Below are positions 44,030 to 56,362 of a stretch of DNA of 64,000 nt, piece after piece. A program made the translations under genes and the position numbers. Under the pieces are notes generated by a model, which did not search any database, was not told where the DNA came from, and saw only the letters and a list, made by a program, of their open reading frames with translations. Within the stretch, counting starts at the first letter, position 1. Every line of letters starts with the position of its first letter. This DNA is from Agrostemma githago (Eukaryota > Streptophyta > Magnoliopsida > Caryophyllales > Caryophyllaceae): the NCBI GenBank assembly GCA_958450325.1, contig OY288251.1:17668976-17732975 (forward strand), read 5' to 3'.

Positions 44030-44389
44030 TATTAATTGTAATCAAAGTAAAGAAATCATTCAAGAGTATTAAATGGTGTATTAAGTTAGTAGGCAAAGAA
44101 ACCATTTAAGTGTGATACATGATTTATTAAGAGTAAGCAAAGAAACCATTTAAGTACATCACATGGTTTATTAAGTTTAGATAAGAAATCATTTATCTTT
44201 CCAAAAGGTGTCTTCTTCATGGACCAAAGAAACCATTTATCTCTTAAAATTGGTTTCTAAAGCATAAGCAAAGAACCCATTTTTCTCACATGGTTTCTTA
44301 CCCTAAGACACCTTTGACCTGGAGATCATCTCCAAAATGGTGTCTTAGGGCATTTTAACATGGTTTTTTTGCCATCTTTTCTAGTAGTG
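44030..44389. mobile_element. Right end of a second CACTA-type element
   Basis: Ends CTAGTAGTG at 44389, complement CACTACTAG, the CACTA terminus, followed by att. The preceding 350 bp carry repeated AAGAAACCATTT / AAATGGTTTCTT motifs in both orientations, acting as subterminal repeats. No matching left end could be assigned in the window. It abuts the truncated LINE L-C at 44393. Confidence 0.7.
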
Positions 44390-44392
44390 ATT

Positions 44393-46372
44393 GTTGAACC
44401 TGATTTTTGTAAGGCAGTTGATTCTTTCTTTAAGACTGGACATATGTCTAAACAAGCTAATTCTACTTTGATCTCACTTATCCCTATGAAAGACTAATGC
44501 TTGTAGTGTGATGGATTTCATACCCATCTCTTGTTGTATTGTTTTCTATAAAGCTATTTCTAAAATCTTGGCTAACAGATTCAAGGTTGTATTGCCTTCT
44601 CTGGTGGGTGTGGAGCAAGCTGTCTTTATAAAAGAAAGAAGCATTTTTGAGAACATACTATTGTCTCAAGCTCCAGTAAAGGGATATAATAGGAAATTCT
44701 TGACTCCTAGATGTCTTGTAAAGGTGGATATTAAGAAAGCTTTTGATACATTACAGTGGGATTTTGTTAAGCAGATGCTAAGTCAGCTGAATTTTCCTTC
44801 TCTTTTTGTAAAATGGGTTATGGGTTGCATTCAAAATCTTTGGTACTCCTTCAAGATCAATGGAGGTGTTGAGGGTTTCTTTCAAGGGAAGAGTGGTATA
44901 AGGCAAGGGGACCCTCTTTCCCCTTACCTTTTTGTCATTAGCATGGAAGTTTTGTCTAAAAAGCTCAGAAGCATCTGCTGTCAGAGTAATGTTTCTTTTC
45001 ACCCCAAGTGTACAAGACTAAATCTTACTCATTTGGTTTTTCCTGATTATCTCATGATCTTTACTAGGGGTGATCTTCCTTCTATTATGGTTGTCAAGCA
45101 AGCTCTTGATGATTTTGGCTCTCTGTCTGGTCTATGTGCTAGTAAAGATAAGACTAACATCTATTTTGGAGGTGTTTCCTCTGAGCTGCAGGAGCCTATT
45201 TTGGTTGAGTCTGGCTTCAGTTTAGGGGTTTTCTCCTTTAAATATCTTGGAATGCCCTTAAGTGATTCCAGAGTCAATGCAAAGCTCTTTGATTCCCTAA
45301 TTCTTAAAATACAAAAAGCTATCTCTCATTGGTCTAACAGTACAATAGTCTTTCTTATGCTGGGAAGCTTCAGCTTATTAACTCCGTTGTTTTTGGGACG
45401 GAAAATTACTGGTGTTCATGTGTACTCTTCCCTAAGTCAGTTATTAAAAATATAAATAAGCTATGTAAAGATTATTTTTGGGGGATTAAGTCTGGTGATA
45501 GGAAGTTGGTCTTTAAGAGATGGACTGAAATCTACTCTCCTTGGATTCATGGAGGATTTAATGTCAAAGATCTTGAAGCCTGGAATAGGGCCCAAATGGC
45601 TCGATGAGTTTGGCAACTGTATGAGGGTATGGGTGATATTTTTGTGAGATGGTGTCAGGATTATGTTCTGCAGGATGAGTCAATTTGGAACCTCACATTT
45701 AAAGAATTTTATCCTTCTGCAATTAAAAACATGATAGTCATTAAAGATTACTGTATTGAGCTGTTTGGTTCTGTTCAGAATGCCAAGGCTTTCTTGCAGT
45801 CCCGCAGTAGTAATTCTAAATTCAAGATTACTAAGGCCTATGGTTGTTTCAAAGGGAAGATGGCTCTTGCATTCCCTATTTCCATGGCAGGCTCGTAAGT
45901 TGTTGCTCCTAGTAGCAAAGTCATTCTATCCTTGGCTTATCAGGCTAAACTTCCTACAGTGGACCAATATGCTAAGAGGGGCATATGTATTGTTAATAGA
46001 TGTATACTTTGCTGTGAGAACTCTGAAGATCACCAGCATCTATTCTTCAATTGCTCCTTTTCTAGTCAGCTTTGGCATGCTGTTCAGAACTAGATAGGAG
46101 TTTCTATTACAGGTTCTCATCTTATGAAGATTATCAAATGGAATCAGCATCCCAAGCACAGGAAACACTGGAAATCTCTTTGGATTCAGGCGAGTATTGC
46201 AGCAACAGTCAATGCAATTTGGAAGGAACGAAACAAAAGGATTTTCATTGACAAAATTTCATCATTAAAGAGTATTTTTTAGCAGATTTGTTTTGCTGTT
46301 TGTACTAGACTGAAAACTAATCCTACAAATCCTAAAATTAAGAGGATCTTAGATCATTTAGATGCTCCTTGA
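44393..46372 (+). pseudogene. L-C ORF2, 3' half (RT and zf-RVT), truncated
   Basis: Begins inside RT (VEPDFCKAVDSFF...KQANSTLISLIP); endonuclease and ORF1 are missing. RT motifs VKVDIKKAFDTLQW and GIRQGDPLSPYLF are kept, but the catalytic FADD box reads FPDY (near 45039), losing one metal-binding Asp. Frameshifts lie near 44490 and 45340, and stops near 45607 and 46094. Zinc-finger-like CVLLIDVYFAVRTLKITS-type shadow and HLFFNCSFSSQLWH in the proper frame mark zf-RVT near 46025-46080. Ends LDAP then TGA at 46370. Confidence 0.85.
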
Positions 46373-46622
46373 TGTATCTTTAGAGTGGTAGTTTTTTGCA
46401 TAATCTTGTAATTTCATCTCTTTTTGAATAAAATGATAAATTTTCTGCAAAAAAAGAATAATAATAATAATAATAATAATAGTAATAGTAATAGTAATAG
46501 TAATAGTAATAGTAATAGTAATAGTAATAGTAATAGTAATAGTAATAGTAATAGTAATAGTAATAGTAATAGTAATAGTAATAGTAATAGTAATAATAAT
46601 AGTAATAGTAATAATAATAATA
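46373..46622 (+). repeat. L-C 3' UTR and (TAATAG)n tail
   Basis: The 3' UTR ends AAAATGATAAATTTTCTGCA and AAAAAAAG, then 46458-46622 is TAA repeat that becomes a regular TAATAG hexamer for about 110 bp, then mixed units. L-D starts exactly where it ends. Asn/Ser- or Leu-rich translations of this tract are artefacts. Confidence 0.92.
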
Positions 46623-46630
46623 GACGCGAA

Positions 46631-46653
46631 GAGAGAGAAAAAGTTTCTCTCTC
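46631..46653 (+). other. 5'-terminal hairpin of L-D
   Basis: GAGAGAGAAA-AAG-TTTCTCTCTC forms a perfect 10-bp stem about 8 nt from the (TAATAG)n junction. The same structure starts L-E (58212-58230) and L-F (63325-63342), so it is a conserved 5' end feature of this LINE family. Confidence 0.7.
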
Positions 46654-46704
46654 TAGACGGTTATTCTCTCTTTGCTTTCTGTTACGAGCTTCGCTTCGTC
46701 TGCC

Positions 46705-48116
46705 ATGGCTTTTCCGGTGAAACGCGGCCCTGGACGTCCAAGGAAAACTCATCACTCTCTCCCTCCTCCCAATCCGGATAGGAATAAGATTGAAACAGAT
46801 TTGCAGAACCCGAATACTGCCCAGAGTTCTTCGCGCCGAAGTTTAAATGATGTGATTCTTGAAGCCTTTGCTGGTAAGAGCTTGAAACCACCATCTTCAT
46901 CATCTGGAATTTTGTTAAATGATCCTTTGGTTGTCAATGAGCCTGTGAAAACTTTGCAAGAAAAGGAAATTGGTAATAAGGATGATAACTCTGTTCACCC
47001 TGAAATCGGGAAATGGTCGAAAATTCCATCAAAAAATCAAAAATTAGGGATGACTCTTCCTTTTTATGAGGATGTTGTCGACTTAGGTGATTTTGAGGAT
47101 GAGCTGAAGCTTTGGAATTTTACTCTCATGGGTACTGTAATAGGGTCTAAACCCTCATTGCAGCAGATGCAGAAATTTGTCTCAGAGAAATGGGGATCTT
47201 TTGCTATGCCTGTAACTCAATATTGCAAGCGTGGTTGGTTCTCATTTCGATTTGATTCTAAGGAGGCCATGAATAGGGTTCTTGGTGGGGGACCTTGGAG
47301 TTTAGGGGTAAGGTACCTATTTGGGTCCTTTTTCCAGACTTAAACCCTTATCTGTGGTCTGAAGCGGTCATGAGGAAAATGGCAAGCAAAATAGGTCGCC
47401 CACTATGTGCTGATCTTGCTACAACCCTAAAAGCTAAGCTATCTTTTGCTAGGATTCTTGTTGAGGCTGATATATCACAGGTTCTCCCTGATCAGATTGT
47501 GATAAAAACTCCATTCAATGAATTCTCAATTCAGAAAGTCAAATACGAGTGGATTCCTTATCTTTGTAAGGGATGCCACAAGTTGGGTCATACTATTGTC
47601 AATTGCAAATGGGAAAAGAAGAAGGCGATGGCTGCTAAGGTGGTTAGCATTCCTAACCCAGTTCAAGAGGTGAATCCACTTATTCTGAAGTTGGATGCTT
47701 CAGAATCTGTAGGGAAACCTTCTCTAAAGGAAGTTGAGAAGATATCAGAATGTTCTCTTGGTGTGCAGGATGAAGGTTTTCAGCCTGTGAGCAGGAGAAA
47801 TTCTTCTTCCAATAAGCAAAAGCCAATGATTACTCTGGAGCCAATGCCTCTAGTGAACAAATTCTAAATGTTTCTAGTGAGCACTGAGTTTCTTTATGGT
47901 AAGGGAGACGGACTAGGTGGTACCTCAGAGTTATCAGGAAGAGCTAAGTCCCCGGATAAGGAGTTGGATGCTCCTGTTGCTGAGGGAATGCTCTCTGATG
48001 CTGGTGTAATGCACTCAGGAAGTCCATTGGAGGAAGAGGCTGGTCTACATGGAGAAAAAAGGAACCAAGTTCCACCCGATATTCTTTCCCATGAAGATAG
48101 CATCCTGGAACATTAG
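46705..48116 (+). pseudogene. L-D ORF1 protein (AT-hook-like, DUF4283, CCHC), one internal deletion
   Basis: Starts MAFPVKRGPGRPRK: KRGPGRPRK is an AT-hook consensus. A linker leads to the DUF4283-like domain (GMTLPFYEDVVDLGDFEDELKLW near 47050-47110) and CCHC knuckle CKGCHKLGHTIVNC (about 47565-47606). At about 47310 some 70 nt present in L-E are missing, shifting frame; the downstream frame (PIWVLFPDLNPYLWSEAV) continues with a second shift near 47867. The last codons, ending LEH then TAG at 48114-48116, overlap the ORF2 start by 26 nt. Role: RNA-binding/chaperone partner of ORF2. Confidence 0.9.
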
Positions 48117-51100
48117 GGGTCTTAACAACCCTTTAAAACAAAGTGAAGCCAGAGATTTTGTTGTAAACCAGTACATCGATGTTATGGTTCTCATTGAAAC
48201 CAGAGTGAAAGCAAAAAAGGCAGACAAAATAGTCAAAAGAATGCTTAGTTCTTGGATCATGGTGGATAACTATAGTTGCCATCATAATGGGAGAATTTGG
48301 GTGTTATACAATCCTATTACAGTCTCCTTTAGTGTGTTAGATAAGTCTAACCAGCATATCACTGGGACAGTTCATCATTTTCAAACCAATAACAAGATTG
48401 CTCTTTCAGCCATTTATGCACATAATGATGGAGGATTAAGGCAACAACTTTGGGCTGACCTTGAGCAGATGTCTTTCTCTATTCCATGGCTTCTCTTAGG
48501 AGATTTTAATATTGTAAGAAGAGCTGAGGAGAGACTTGGACCGGTCTCTCCAAATCTGCAAGAGATGTGGGAATTTAATAACTGCATCCTAAACTGTAGA
48601 CTTGACGATCTTAGCAGCTCTGGTTGTGGGTTAACCTGGACTAATAAGCAGGAATCCCAAACTAGAGTTTGGTCAAGGCTAGATAGAGCCCTTATTAATC
48701 CAGAATGGATTAGAGATTATCCATCCTCTACTACTATATGTTGTGAGCCAGGTATCTCTCATCACTCCCCAATTTTGGTAGAAGTTGTTCAAGGGACTAG
48801 GCCTAAGAAAAGATTTAACTTTCTTAACTGCTGGACAGATCATCCTGACTATGACACAGTTGTAAGACAAGCTTGGTTAACTACTATTTCTGGTCCCCCT
48901 ATCTTCAGGCTATTTCATAAGCTCAAGGCAGTTAAAAAGGCTCTCCAAGGGTTTCATAAGGAGCACTTTGTTAATGTCACTTCTCAGGTTCAGGAGGCTA
49001 AACTTCTTCTTAAAAACTATCAGAAGGATTTAGTCAATAATCCTTTCTCACCCAGCTTGATTGCTCAGGAGAAAGGGTTGCTGGAATCTTATAGTTCACT
49101 CAAGAATTCTGAGCTTAGCATATTATTCCAAAGGGCTAAAGTTAAACATTTGCAAATGTCTGACTGTTCCTCTAAGTATTTCCACGCTAAAATTGCAGAA
49201 AGGAAGCACCAACAAATGATTGGTTCTATTGAAGATCAACATGGTACTCAGCATCATGGAAAGGACTCTGTGTCTAAGGCTTTTCTGAGCTATTTTTCTA
49301 CTCTATTAGGGGTTCCTGGTTCTTCTATAGGCTTTTTGCCTAGTCCAGGTTCTTTACCTCACGAGCAGATACAAGACCTCTTAAAGCCTATTCAGTTCAA
49401 TGAGATAAAACAGGTTGTTTTTTCCATGGATATTAATAGCAGTCCTGGTTTAGATGGGTTTGCAGCTGGGTTTTTTCAGAAATCCTGGTCAATCATAGAG
49501 AAGGATTTCTGTGCAGCTGTAAATAACTTCTTCAGGTCTAAAAAGATGCCTAGGCAGGCAAATACTACTGTTATCTCTCTTATACCTAAAAAGACCAATG
49601 CTTCCTCAGTTAAAGATTTTAGGCCAATTTCTTGCTGCACAGTTTTCTACAAAACTGTTTCAAAAATATTGGCTAACAGATTAAAGAAAGTCTTACCTGA
49701 CATAATTGGAATGGAGCAAGCAGCTTTTATTGAGGGTAGAAGCATCTTTGATAATGTTCTGCTTTCACAAGCTTTGGTTAAAGGATATGGTAGAAGATTT
49801 TTAACTCCTAGATGCTTGGTTAAGGTAGATATAAGAAAGGCTTTTGACTCTTTGAATTGGGATTTTGTGAGGAATATGCTGAGACATTTTGGTTTGCCAG
49901 ATATTTTTGTTGATTGGATTATGGGGTGTATCTCCTCCCCATGGTATACTTTCAACGTTAATGCGGACATTACTGGGTTCCTGCAAGGGAAAAGTGGCAT
50001 AAGGCAGGGTGATCCCCTCTCACCCTACCTATTTATGATGAGCATGGAAATTCTTTCAAAATCCCTTCGAAATCTTTGCCTGCAAGATCAGGTATCCTAT
50101 CATCCTAAGTGCTGTAAGATTAATCTCACACACTTAGTGTTTGCAGACGATCTGATGGTCTTTATTAGAGGAGATGTTCCTTCTGTATTGGCAGTTAAGA
50201 GGGCTCTAGACTCTTTTGCTCTCCTTTCTGGCCTTTATGCAAATATTGAGAAGACTAATGTGTATTTTGGAGGGGTCTCAGCTCCTGTTCAGCAGGCTAT
50301 TACTGATGCAACTGGATTTGTTATAGGTAATTTTCCTTTTAGGTACCTGGGGATACCTCTCTCTGATGGTAGACTGAAGATAGACATGTTTGATGACCTG
50401 ATTCTGAAAGTACAACATCATACCAAGCATTGGTCTACTAGATTTCTGTCATATGCAGGCAAAGTACAACTGATTAATTCTGTTGTCTTTGGTATGGAGA
50501 ATTTTTGGTGCTCTGGGGTGTTACTACCAAAGGGAGTTGTGAAGCACATCAATAAACTATCTAAAGATTTCTTTTGGGGTATCAAGGAGAAGGAACGAAA
50601 GCTGGTTTTTAAAAAATGGTCAGACATTTGTTTGCCTTGGGAAGCAGGTGGTTTTAATGTCAAGAATATAGATGCTTGGAATGCAGCGTTACTGTCCAAA
50701 TGGTTATGGCTTCTGTCTGATAGCAGTAACATTTGAAGCAGATGGTGTAATTCTTATGTTTTTGATAAGGAGTCTATATGGAGTATTAAGTCCAGGAATC
50801 ATTTCTCAAATGGTATCAAGGGGATCCTTGAAGTGCGAGATAGGCTTATAGAGTTGGCAAGATCAATTACTCAAGCTCAATTAAGCCTAGCAGAATGTGT
50901 CGGCTCCAAATATCAAATGACAAAGGCATATCAGCTCTTTCTGAATTGGAGGGTAAACAGATGGCCAAAGGTTCTAAGTTCCACAACCATCATCCCTAGT
51001 CATAAGATATTGCTCTCTCTGGCTTTGCAAAATCCGCTTGCAACGGTAGATCAGTTTGCTAAACGGGGTTTTCAACTGGCTAATCGTTGTGCTCTGTGTA

Positions 51101-51477
51101 TGGCTGCTCAAGAATCTCATCAGCATTTATTCTTCCAATGCTCAGTCTCAGCTCAGGTGTGGAGGGAGATTGCAGTTTGGATCCAAATACCAATAGGAAA
51201 CGTGAATCTGAAAGGCATTGTAAAATGGGTCCTGTCACCACAAAAGAGGAAGCATTGGAAGAAAGCACTGATTCAGGCCAGTTTAGCTGCCACTGTTGCT
51301 GTTGTATGGAAGGAATGAAATAAGAGGATTTTCACAAGTCAAGCTACAAGTATGGATGCTTTGATAAGCAGAGTCAAATTCCTTGTAGCAGTTAGATTTT
51401 ATAAGAATGCTAGTCCTAGATTTAATCGGATTGTTGCTCATTTGGGTTCCTTGAATTCTTTTGCATTCTTCTTGTGA
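48091..51477 (+). pseudogene. L-D ORF2 (1128 codons), near-intact L1-type replicase with two stops
   Basis: Starts MKIASWNIRG at 48091. Endonuclease: SWNIRG, LLGDFNIVRR near 48500; the terminal motif reads GISHHSP (SDHSP expected), losing a conserved Asp. RT: VKVDIRKAFDS near 49830, GIRQGDPLSPYLF near 50000, FADDLMVF at 50140-50163. zf-RVT: CALCMAAQESHQHLFFQC near 51090-51150. Stops: TGA 50734-50736 where L-E has Trp, and TGA 51316-51318 where L-E has Arg (WKERNKR). The frame is otherwise open to 51477. Confidence 0.93.
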
Positions 51478-51576
51478 TAGCCTTTTTTGCACCAAATTGT
51501 AATTTCGCTCATGATTAAATGAAATGATATATTTTTCTGCAAAAAAAAAAAAAAAATTAATAATAATAATAATAAT
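51478..51576 (+). repeat. L-D 3' UTR with poly-A and (TAA)n tail
   Basis: 3' UTR carries AATTGTAATTTCGCTCATG and AAATGAAATGATATATTTTT, matching the other LINE 3' ends. About 16 A and seven TAA units follow, then a different LINE type begins at 51577. Confidence 0.85.
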
Positions 51577-52558
51577 GTTTAGAGAGGGTGAGGACGTGCG
51601 ACCTGGGTTGCCCCAGGCGTGCGACTAGGGTTTGCTCCCGATTGCCGCTGCCGGCGACGGCCGCCCAGCCGCCGCATAGTCACCGCCGTCCGACCTCCCC
51701 TCCTTCTTCCTTCCTTTCTTCTCTCCTGCCGCCTGCCCTTCTTTTCCGATCTCTTTCGTGGGTTTTGGGTGGGGTTTGTTTTGTCGTCTGCCTTCGCTCC
51801 GGTCCCGGCGCCGCTCCTTTTGTCGGCGCCTCACCTTCTTCCGCCTCTTTCGTTTCCTTCCGGCTGATGCTCGCCTCGCCGGTCTGCTGTTGCTGCTCTG
51901 CTCTCGCCGGATTCCTCCTCTGCTCTGTTCCTCTCTGCCGTCTGCCGCCCTGGTCCCGGCGCCGGCACCCCGCCTTCTTCCGCCACTTCTGGTTCCTCCT
52001 AGCCGGTGCTCGCCTTGCCGGTTTGCTGTTGCTGCTTCGCCGGATTCCTCCTCTGCTCTGTTCTTCTCTGCCGTCGGCCTTCCTCTATCTCTCCCGCCGG
52101 TTCCTCGCCGCCGTTTCGCCGGATTTACTGCCGTCTTTCTGGTCGTTTTTTGGGCAGTGCTACTGCTCTTCCCGGTACCTTCTCCTGCTGCTGGCCTCAC
52201 CAGAATTCCGGTCTCCTCTCTCGCGCCAGCCTCCCTCCGTCGTCTGAGTCTGCTGCTCCGGTGACCTTGCTGACTGGCTCTCTGTTTTGGGTGTTCTTGT
52301 TGCCTCTGTTTTCCTGCTGTTTTTTTGTGTGGATGCTTAGGTTTGTCTCGGGTTTGTTTTTTTTCGCCCATTGCTATTTTTGTCGGCTGCTCTGTTTCTC
52401 CTGTTTCGGTTGTTGTTGGGATATTGTTTTTCTTTGCTTCGTGTGTTATTAGGTTGCTGGTGGTGCTTTGTTCTACTTTGTCCCGTGATTATCGTTCGTG
52501 TCTTGGGGGTTTTTTTCTTCTTGTTGGTTGTGGTTTCGGGTCTCGGTTTGATTGTATT

Positions 52559-55500
52559 ATGCCTCCGGTGGTCCGTTTCTATTGCCCGTTCGTTGGTCTC
52601 TCTAAGTGTCAGGATAATCGTGGCCAAGGTCTTACCAAAGCATCCTTGCGCATTCACCTTCGTGACCATCATTTTTGTGTCAGTGCTCAGGTATTAACGC
52701 GTCAAACCCTCTCCAGTAGCTTGTCTGTCTATTCTGCGGCTGAGGTTACCTTTAAACGTATGAGCATTTGGTTGTGCGGTGTTTGCCTGGCGACTCACTC
52801 GCTCACTTCTTGTTGTCGGCATGATGGGGGGGGGGTCAGGTTGAGCCGCCTGATTGTGGAGATGGTTTTGTTCGGTTTATCCTTTATGACCTGCCTCGCC
52901 CCGTTCCGCCTCCTGTGCCGTCGGTGGGATTTTCTGACCAGGACCCACTCCCTTGTCTTTCTTTGGCTTCTCTTGATCACTTGCTCTCTAAGGGGCCGTT
53001 TGGTTCGCACAAAGGTATAGGATTGGAATCAGGAATCAAACCTAGGTGGTATGAGGTTGAAACTTGATTCCTGATATTCGGTGTTTGGTTCATTTTTTTA
53101 GATGATTGGGAATCAAATCCGAAATTCTAATTATTTTAAATTTATATTTAATAATTATATTTTAAATATATAAAAATTTATATAACACTGACTATATAAA
53201 ATCTAAAACATTTAGCATGAAAGAAAAATTAAATAAATTTCATTAAAAACAACCATTTTTGACAATATAAAACGATGGGTTACATTTAATAAAATTTTAA
53301 AATAATTTTTTTATTATTTTAAATTAGTTTTTTTCAATAAAATATTTCAATAATAATATTTCAAAAAACAAAATTGGAACAATTTTTTTTGGAAAATCAA
53401 ACAAAGTTTGATTCCAAGGGTTTGAGTCTCATACCCACCTCCTCCCTTAGGTATGAGAAACTCATACCACGGGGGCTTGAGGTATGGGTATCGAAATGAA
53501 AAAATTGTCAAACAAACACAAGGTATGGGTTTCGTTCATTCTAAACTCATACCTCATACCTAAATTCAGCGAACCAAACGGCCCCTAAGGAGTTGCGCAG
53601 GGTTAAATAGATTCCCCCTAGGTGTCGGCTTGGGTTCGCGCGGGCTTTGAATGGTGCCCTGGATGACGTTGCGGGAGCCCCTTTTGATATATCTTGTTGG
53701 GTTGCTTTGCTCGTGTTACTCCTTTGTGTTTTGAAGACCTTCGTTCCGAGGAGTAATTTGGAATGTCGATCTGCTATTCGACGACAACGTCGGGAGGAGG
53801 CTATTGTTGGTGCTATTCGTACTTGGGGGGTGCCGGGGGATAAGGTGTTGCTCTTGCGTGAGACTTTGGCAGAGGTCTCCCCTTCTTTTTGTGTAGAGGA
53901 GGTACTCGACCGAGGTGAGCTTAACATTCGTCAATGTCGTAAGAAGATTTCTGATGGTCATTATACGGCGACCGTTCGTGTTCTTTCTTCGTCCGGTGTC
54001 GCACCTTACACCGATGCCACCCTCCGGGCCCTTCAGGATAAACATCCGGCTGCTCCTTCTCCTGTCCTCCCGTCTGACCCTCTCGACCACTGCCTTGATG
54101 CATCGGTGTCTGTTGTTTTGGACATGATCCGGAGTTTCCCGCGGGGTACGCCTTGTGGGAGGGATGGGCTTCGGGACCAACATCTGCTGAATTGTTTGAG
54201 TGGCGCTGTTATCGCCATTTCTGATGATCTGACTACCTCTATCGCTCGGGTGGTCAACCTTTTTCTCGGGGGGAAGTGTCCACAAGGGTTAGATGAATAC
54301 ATTGCCAGCGCTCCACTCACCCCGCTCGTTAAGCCGGGGGGTGGGGTTCGTCCTATTGCTATGGGCACTATCTGGAGGCACCTTGTTTCTAAGGTCAGAG
54401 CTTACTTGGTTGGCCCATCTTTGTGTGGCTATTTTGAGGGTCTTCAATTCGGGGTTGGTGTTTCTAGCGGGGGGTGAAGCTATTCTGCATTCCTTGAACC
54501 GCCTTGTAGAGGACCGTGGCGCGGATGTGGGTCTTTCCATGCTACTTGTCGATTTCCAGAATGCCTTTAACTTGGTTGACCGGGCGAGTATGCTGCAAGA
54601 GGTTCGCCATTAGTGCCCTGCCCTCTCCCGTTGGGTTGGGTTTTGCTACTCCAGCCCCGCCAGGCTCTACTATGGGGAGCACAGTCTCCGCTCGTGTCAG
54701 GGGGTTCAGCAAGGTGACCCTTTAGGTCCCCTCCTTTTTTCTCTGGTCCTGCATCCCTTGGTTCATAGGATCAGGGATTCCTTTGATCTTTGCTTTCAGG
54801 CTTGGTACCTCGATGACGGTACTATTTTTGGGGATACGCTTGTTGTGGGGAAGGTTCTTCAGATGATCATGGAGGAGGGCCCCCGTTCTGGCCTTCACCT
54901 CAATGTTGCGAAGACGGAGGTCTTTTAGCCTGTCGAAGATCCAAGAAGCAGGTGTGCTGGTGTTTTCCCTACCTCTATTACCAGGCCCTTGCACGGTGTT
55001 AAGGTCCTGGGGAGACCGGTCAGCGCGTGCCCAGCTTTCAGTGGCGCTCTTGTCTCAAAGAGGGTCGCCCGTACTATAGAGCTCATGGACTTGGTTGCTA
55101 CGATTGAGGATCCCTAGTGTGAGTTACTTCTTGTCCGGGCGTGCACAGGTATTTCTAAGTTATACTTTGCTTTGCGCACTTGCTCTGCCCTTGCCTTTGG
55201 GTCGGCCCACCTTTCTTTTGACACTGCGCTCCGATCTAGTCTTGAGCGTATTGTCACGGCGTCCGGACTCGGTTTCGGGGAGTGGCAGTGGCGGCTGGCC
55301 ACCCTCCCCTTTTCCCTAGGGGGGCTCGGTGTCTTTGCCGCCGCGGATGCCCTTCACTTTGCCTTCCTTGCTTCTCGCCTCCAGTCTGCCGATTTACAAG
55401 ATACGCTACTTCGCCCCTCCGAGATCGCCTCTCCTGGATTTGCCGTTGAGTCTGCCTTGAGTGGGTTTGTTGAGGCTACTGGTTCTGACTTCTTGGGTAA

Positions 55501-56332
55501 CCCCTCTGAGATCGCTACCCCAAAACTTACGAAGAAATTGGCAGATATATATCTCACAAGGGTTGCTTCAACGGCACAATCTGTTTTCTCCTTAACTCCT
55601 CGATAGGTTGCCCTGTGGAAATATCAGCAGGGGGACCATTCTTCTGACTGGTTGAGGGCTGTCCCTATTACTGGGCTTGGGCAAACCATGAACGGTCAGA
55701 CATATCGCAGTGTGCTTAGTTACCGCCTGGGAGTCCCTTTGTTTCCGCTATCTGGGACTTGCTCTTCCTACTCCAGGGCCCTCAGAGAGGATATTTTTGG
55801 GGATCACGCGGTTTCCTGTGCTGGTACTGTGGGGATTAAACATCGCCATAACCTTGTCTGTGACACACTGTTGGATATTTGCTTCCGGACGGGGATCTCT
55901 GCTGGCAAGGAGGTGGAGATTGGCCTCTGCGATGATGACGACAAGCCCTTGCGACCTGCCGATCTTCTGCTCTACTCGTGAGACAGGGGGCGCGATGTTT
56001 GTGTTAATCTAACCGGGTCCTCTCCTTTGACCCAGTCCGGCTTGACTTCGTTTGAGCCCGGACGGGTCGTTGCTGATGATGCTCGTCGTAAGTGTGCCAA
56101 GTATCAGGCACGTTGCACGGCGATTGGGTATGGTTTCCTTTCTCTCTCCTTCTCCTCTCTCGGCGAGCTCGACACGGAGGCTGTCTCTCTGCTCCAGCGG
56201 ATTCGTAAATTCGCTATGTCACAGGATGCTGGAGCGCGTGCCACAGTTCATATTTTCACTAGAATTAGTTTCGCGATTGCTAAGGGAGTGGGGGCCCAGA
56301 TAGTATCTAGGATCCCCTATAACTTCTTGTAA
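52559..56332 (+). pseudogene. R-1 replicase: zinc fingers, reverse transcriptase, restriction-like endonuclease
   Basis: ATG at 52559 starts MPPVVRFYCPFVGLSKC with a paired HLRDHH (C2H2-like) and then CGVCLATHSLTSC (CCHC-like) near 52780-52820. After the MITE the RT follows: SFPRGTPCGRDGL, ASAPLTPLVKPGGGVRPIA, DFQNAFNLVDR (near 54550), GVQQGDPLGPLLF and YLDD at 54806-54817. C-terminal: GDHAVSC ... HRHNLVCDTL ... KPLRPADLLLY (near 55950), resembling the CCHC and PD motifs of R2/R4-clade endonucleases, then a conserved SFSSLGELD...IFTRISFAIAKGVGAQIVSR tail. Lesions: stop near 53608, frameshift near 54470, stops at 54611, 54926, 55115, 55604 and 55979. No APE endonuclease is present. Confidence 0.82.
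52992..53585. mobile_element. PIF/Harbinger-type MITE, 594 bp, TAA target duplication
   Basis: Inverted ends GGGGCCGTTTGGTTCGC and GCGAACCAAACGGCCCC, flanked by TAA at 52989-52991 and 53586-53588. Interior AT-rich, with GGTATGAG-like repeats near both ends in opposite orientation (longer subterminal inverted repeats). No transposase. GGGGCCGTTTGGTT ends with a TAA/TTA duplication are typical of Tourist/PIF-type MITEs; a hAT origin would need an 8-bp duplication, not seen. Confidence 0.88.
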
Positions 56333-56362
56333 TTTGTTCTGGTGTTAATGCAAGATCCGTTT

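Noticed and set aside
46414..46755. Asn/Ser-rich and Leu-rich frames on both strands
   Set aside because: Translations of the TAATAG microsatellite; no independent coding signal.
51588..52371. Long Arg/Pro/Leu-rich frames on both strands in GC-rich sequence
   Set aside because: Low-complexity C/T-rich leader of R-1 open in several frames by composition; the first frame with recognisable domains starts at 52559.
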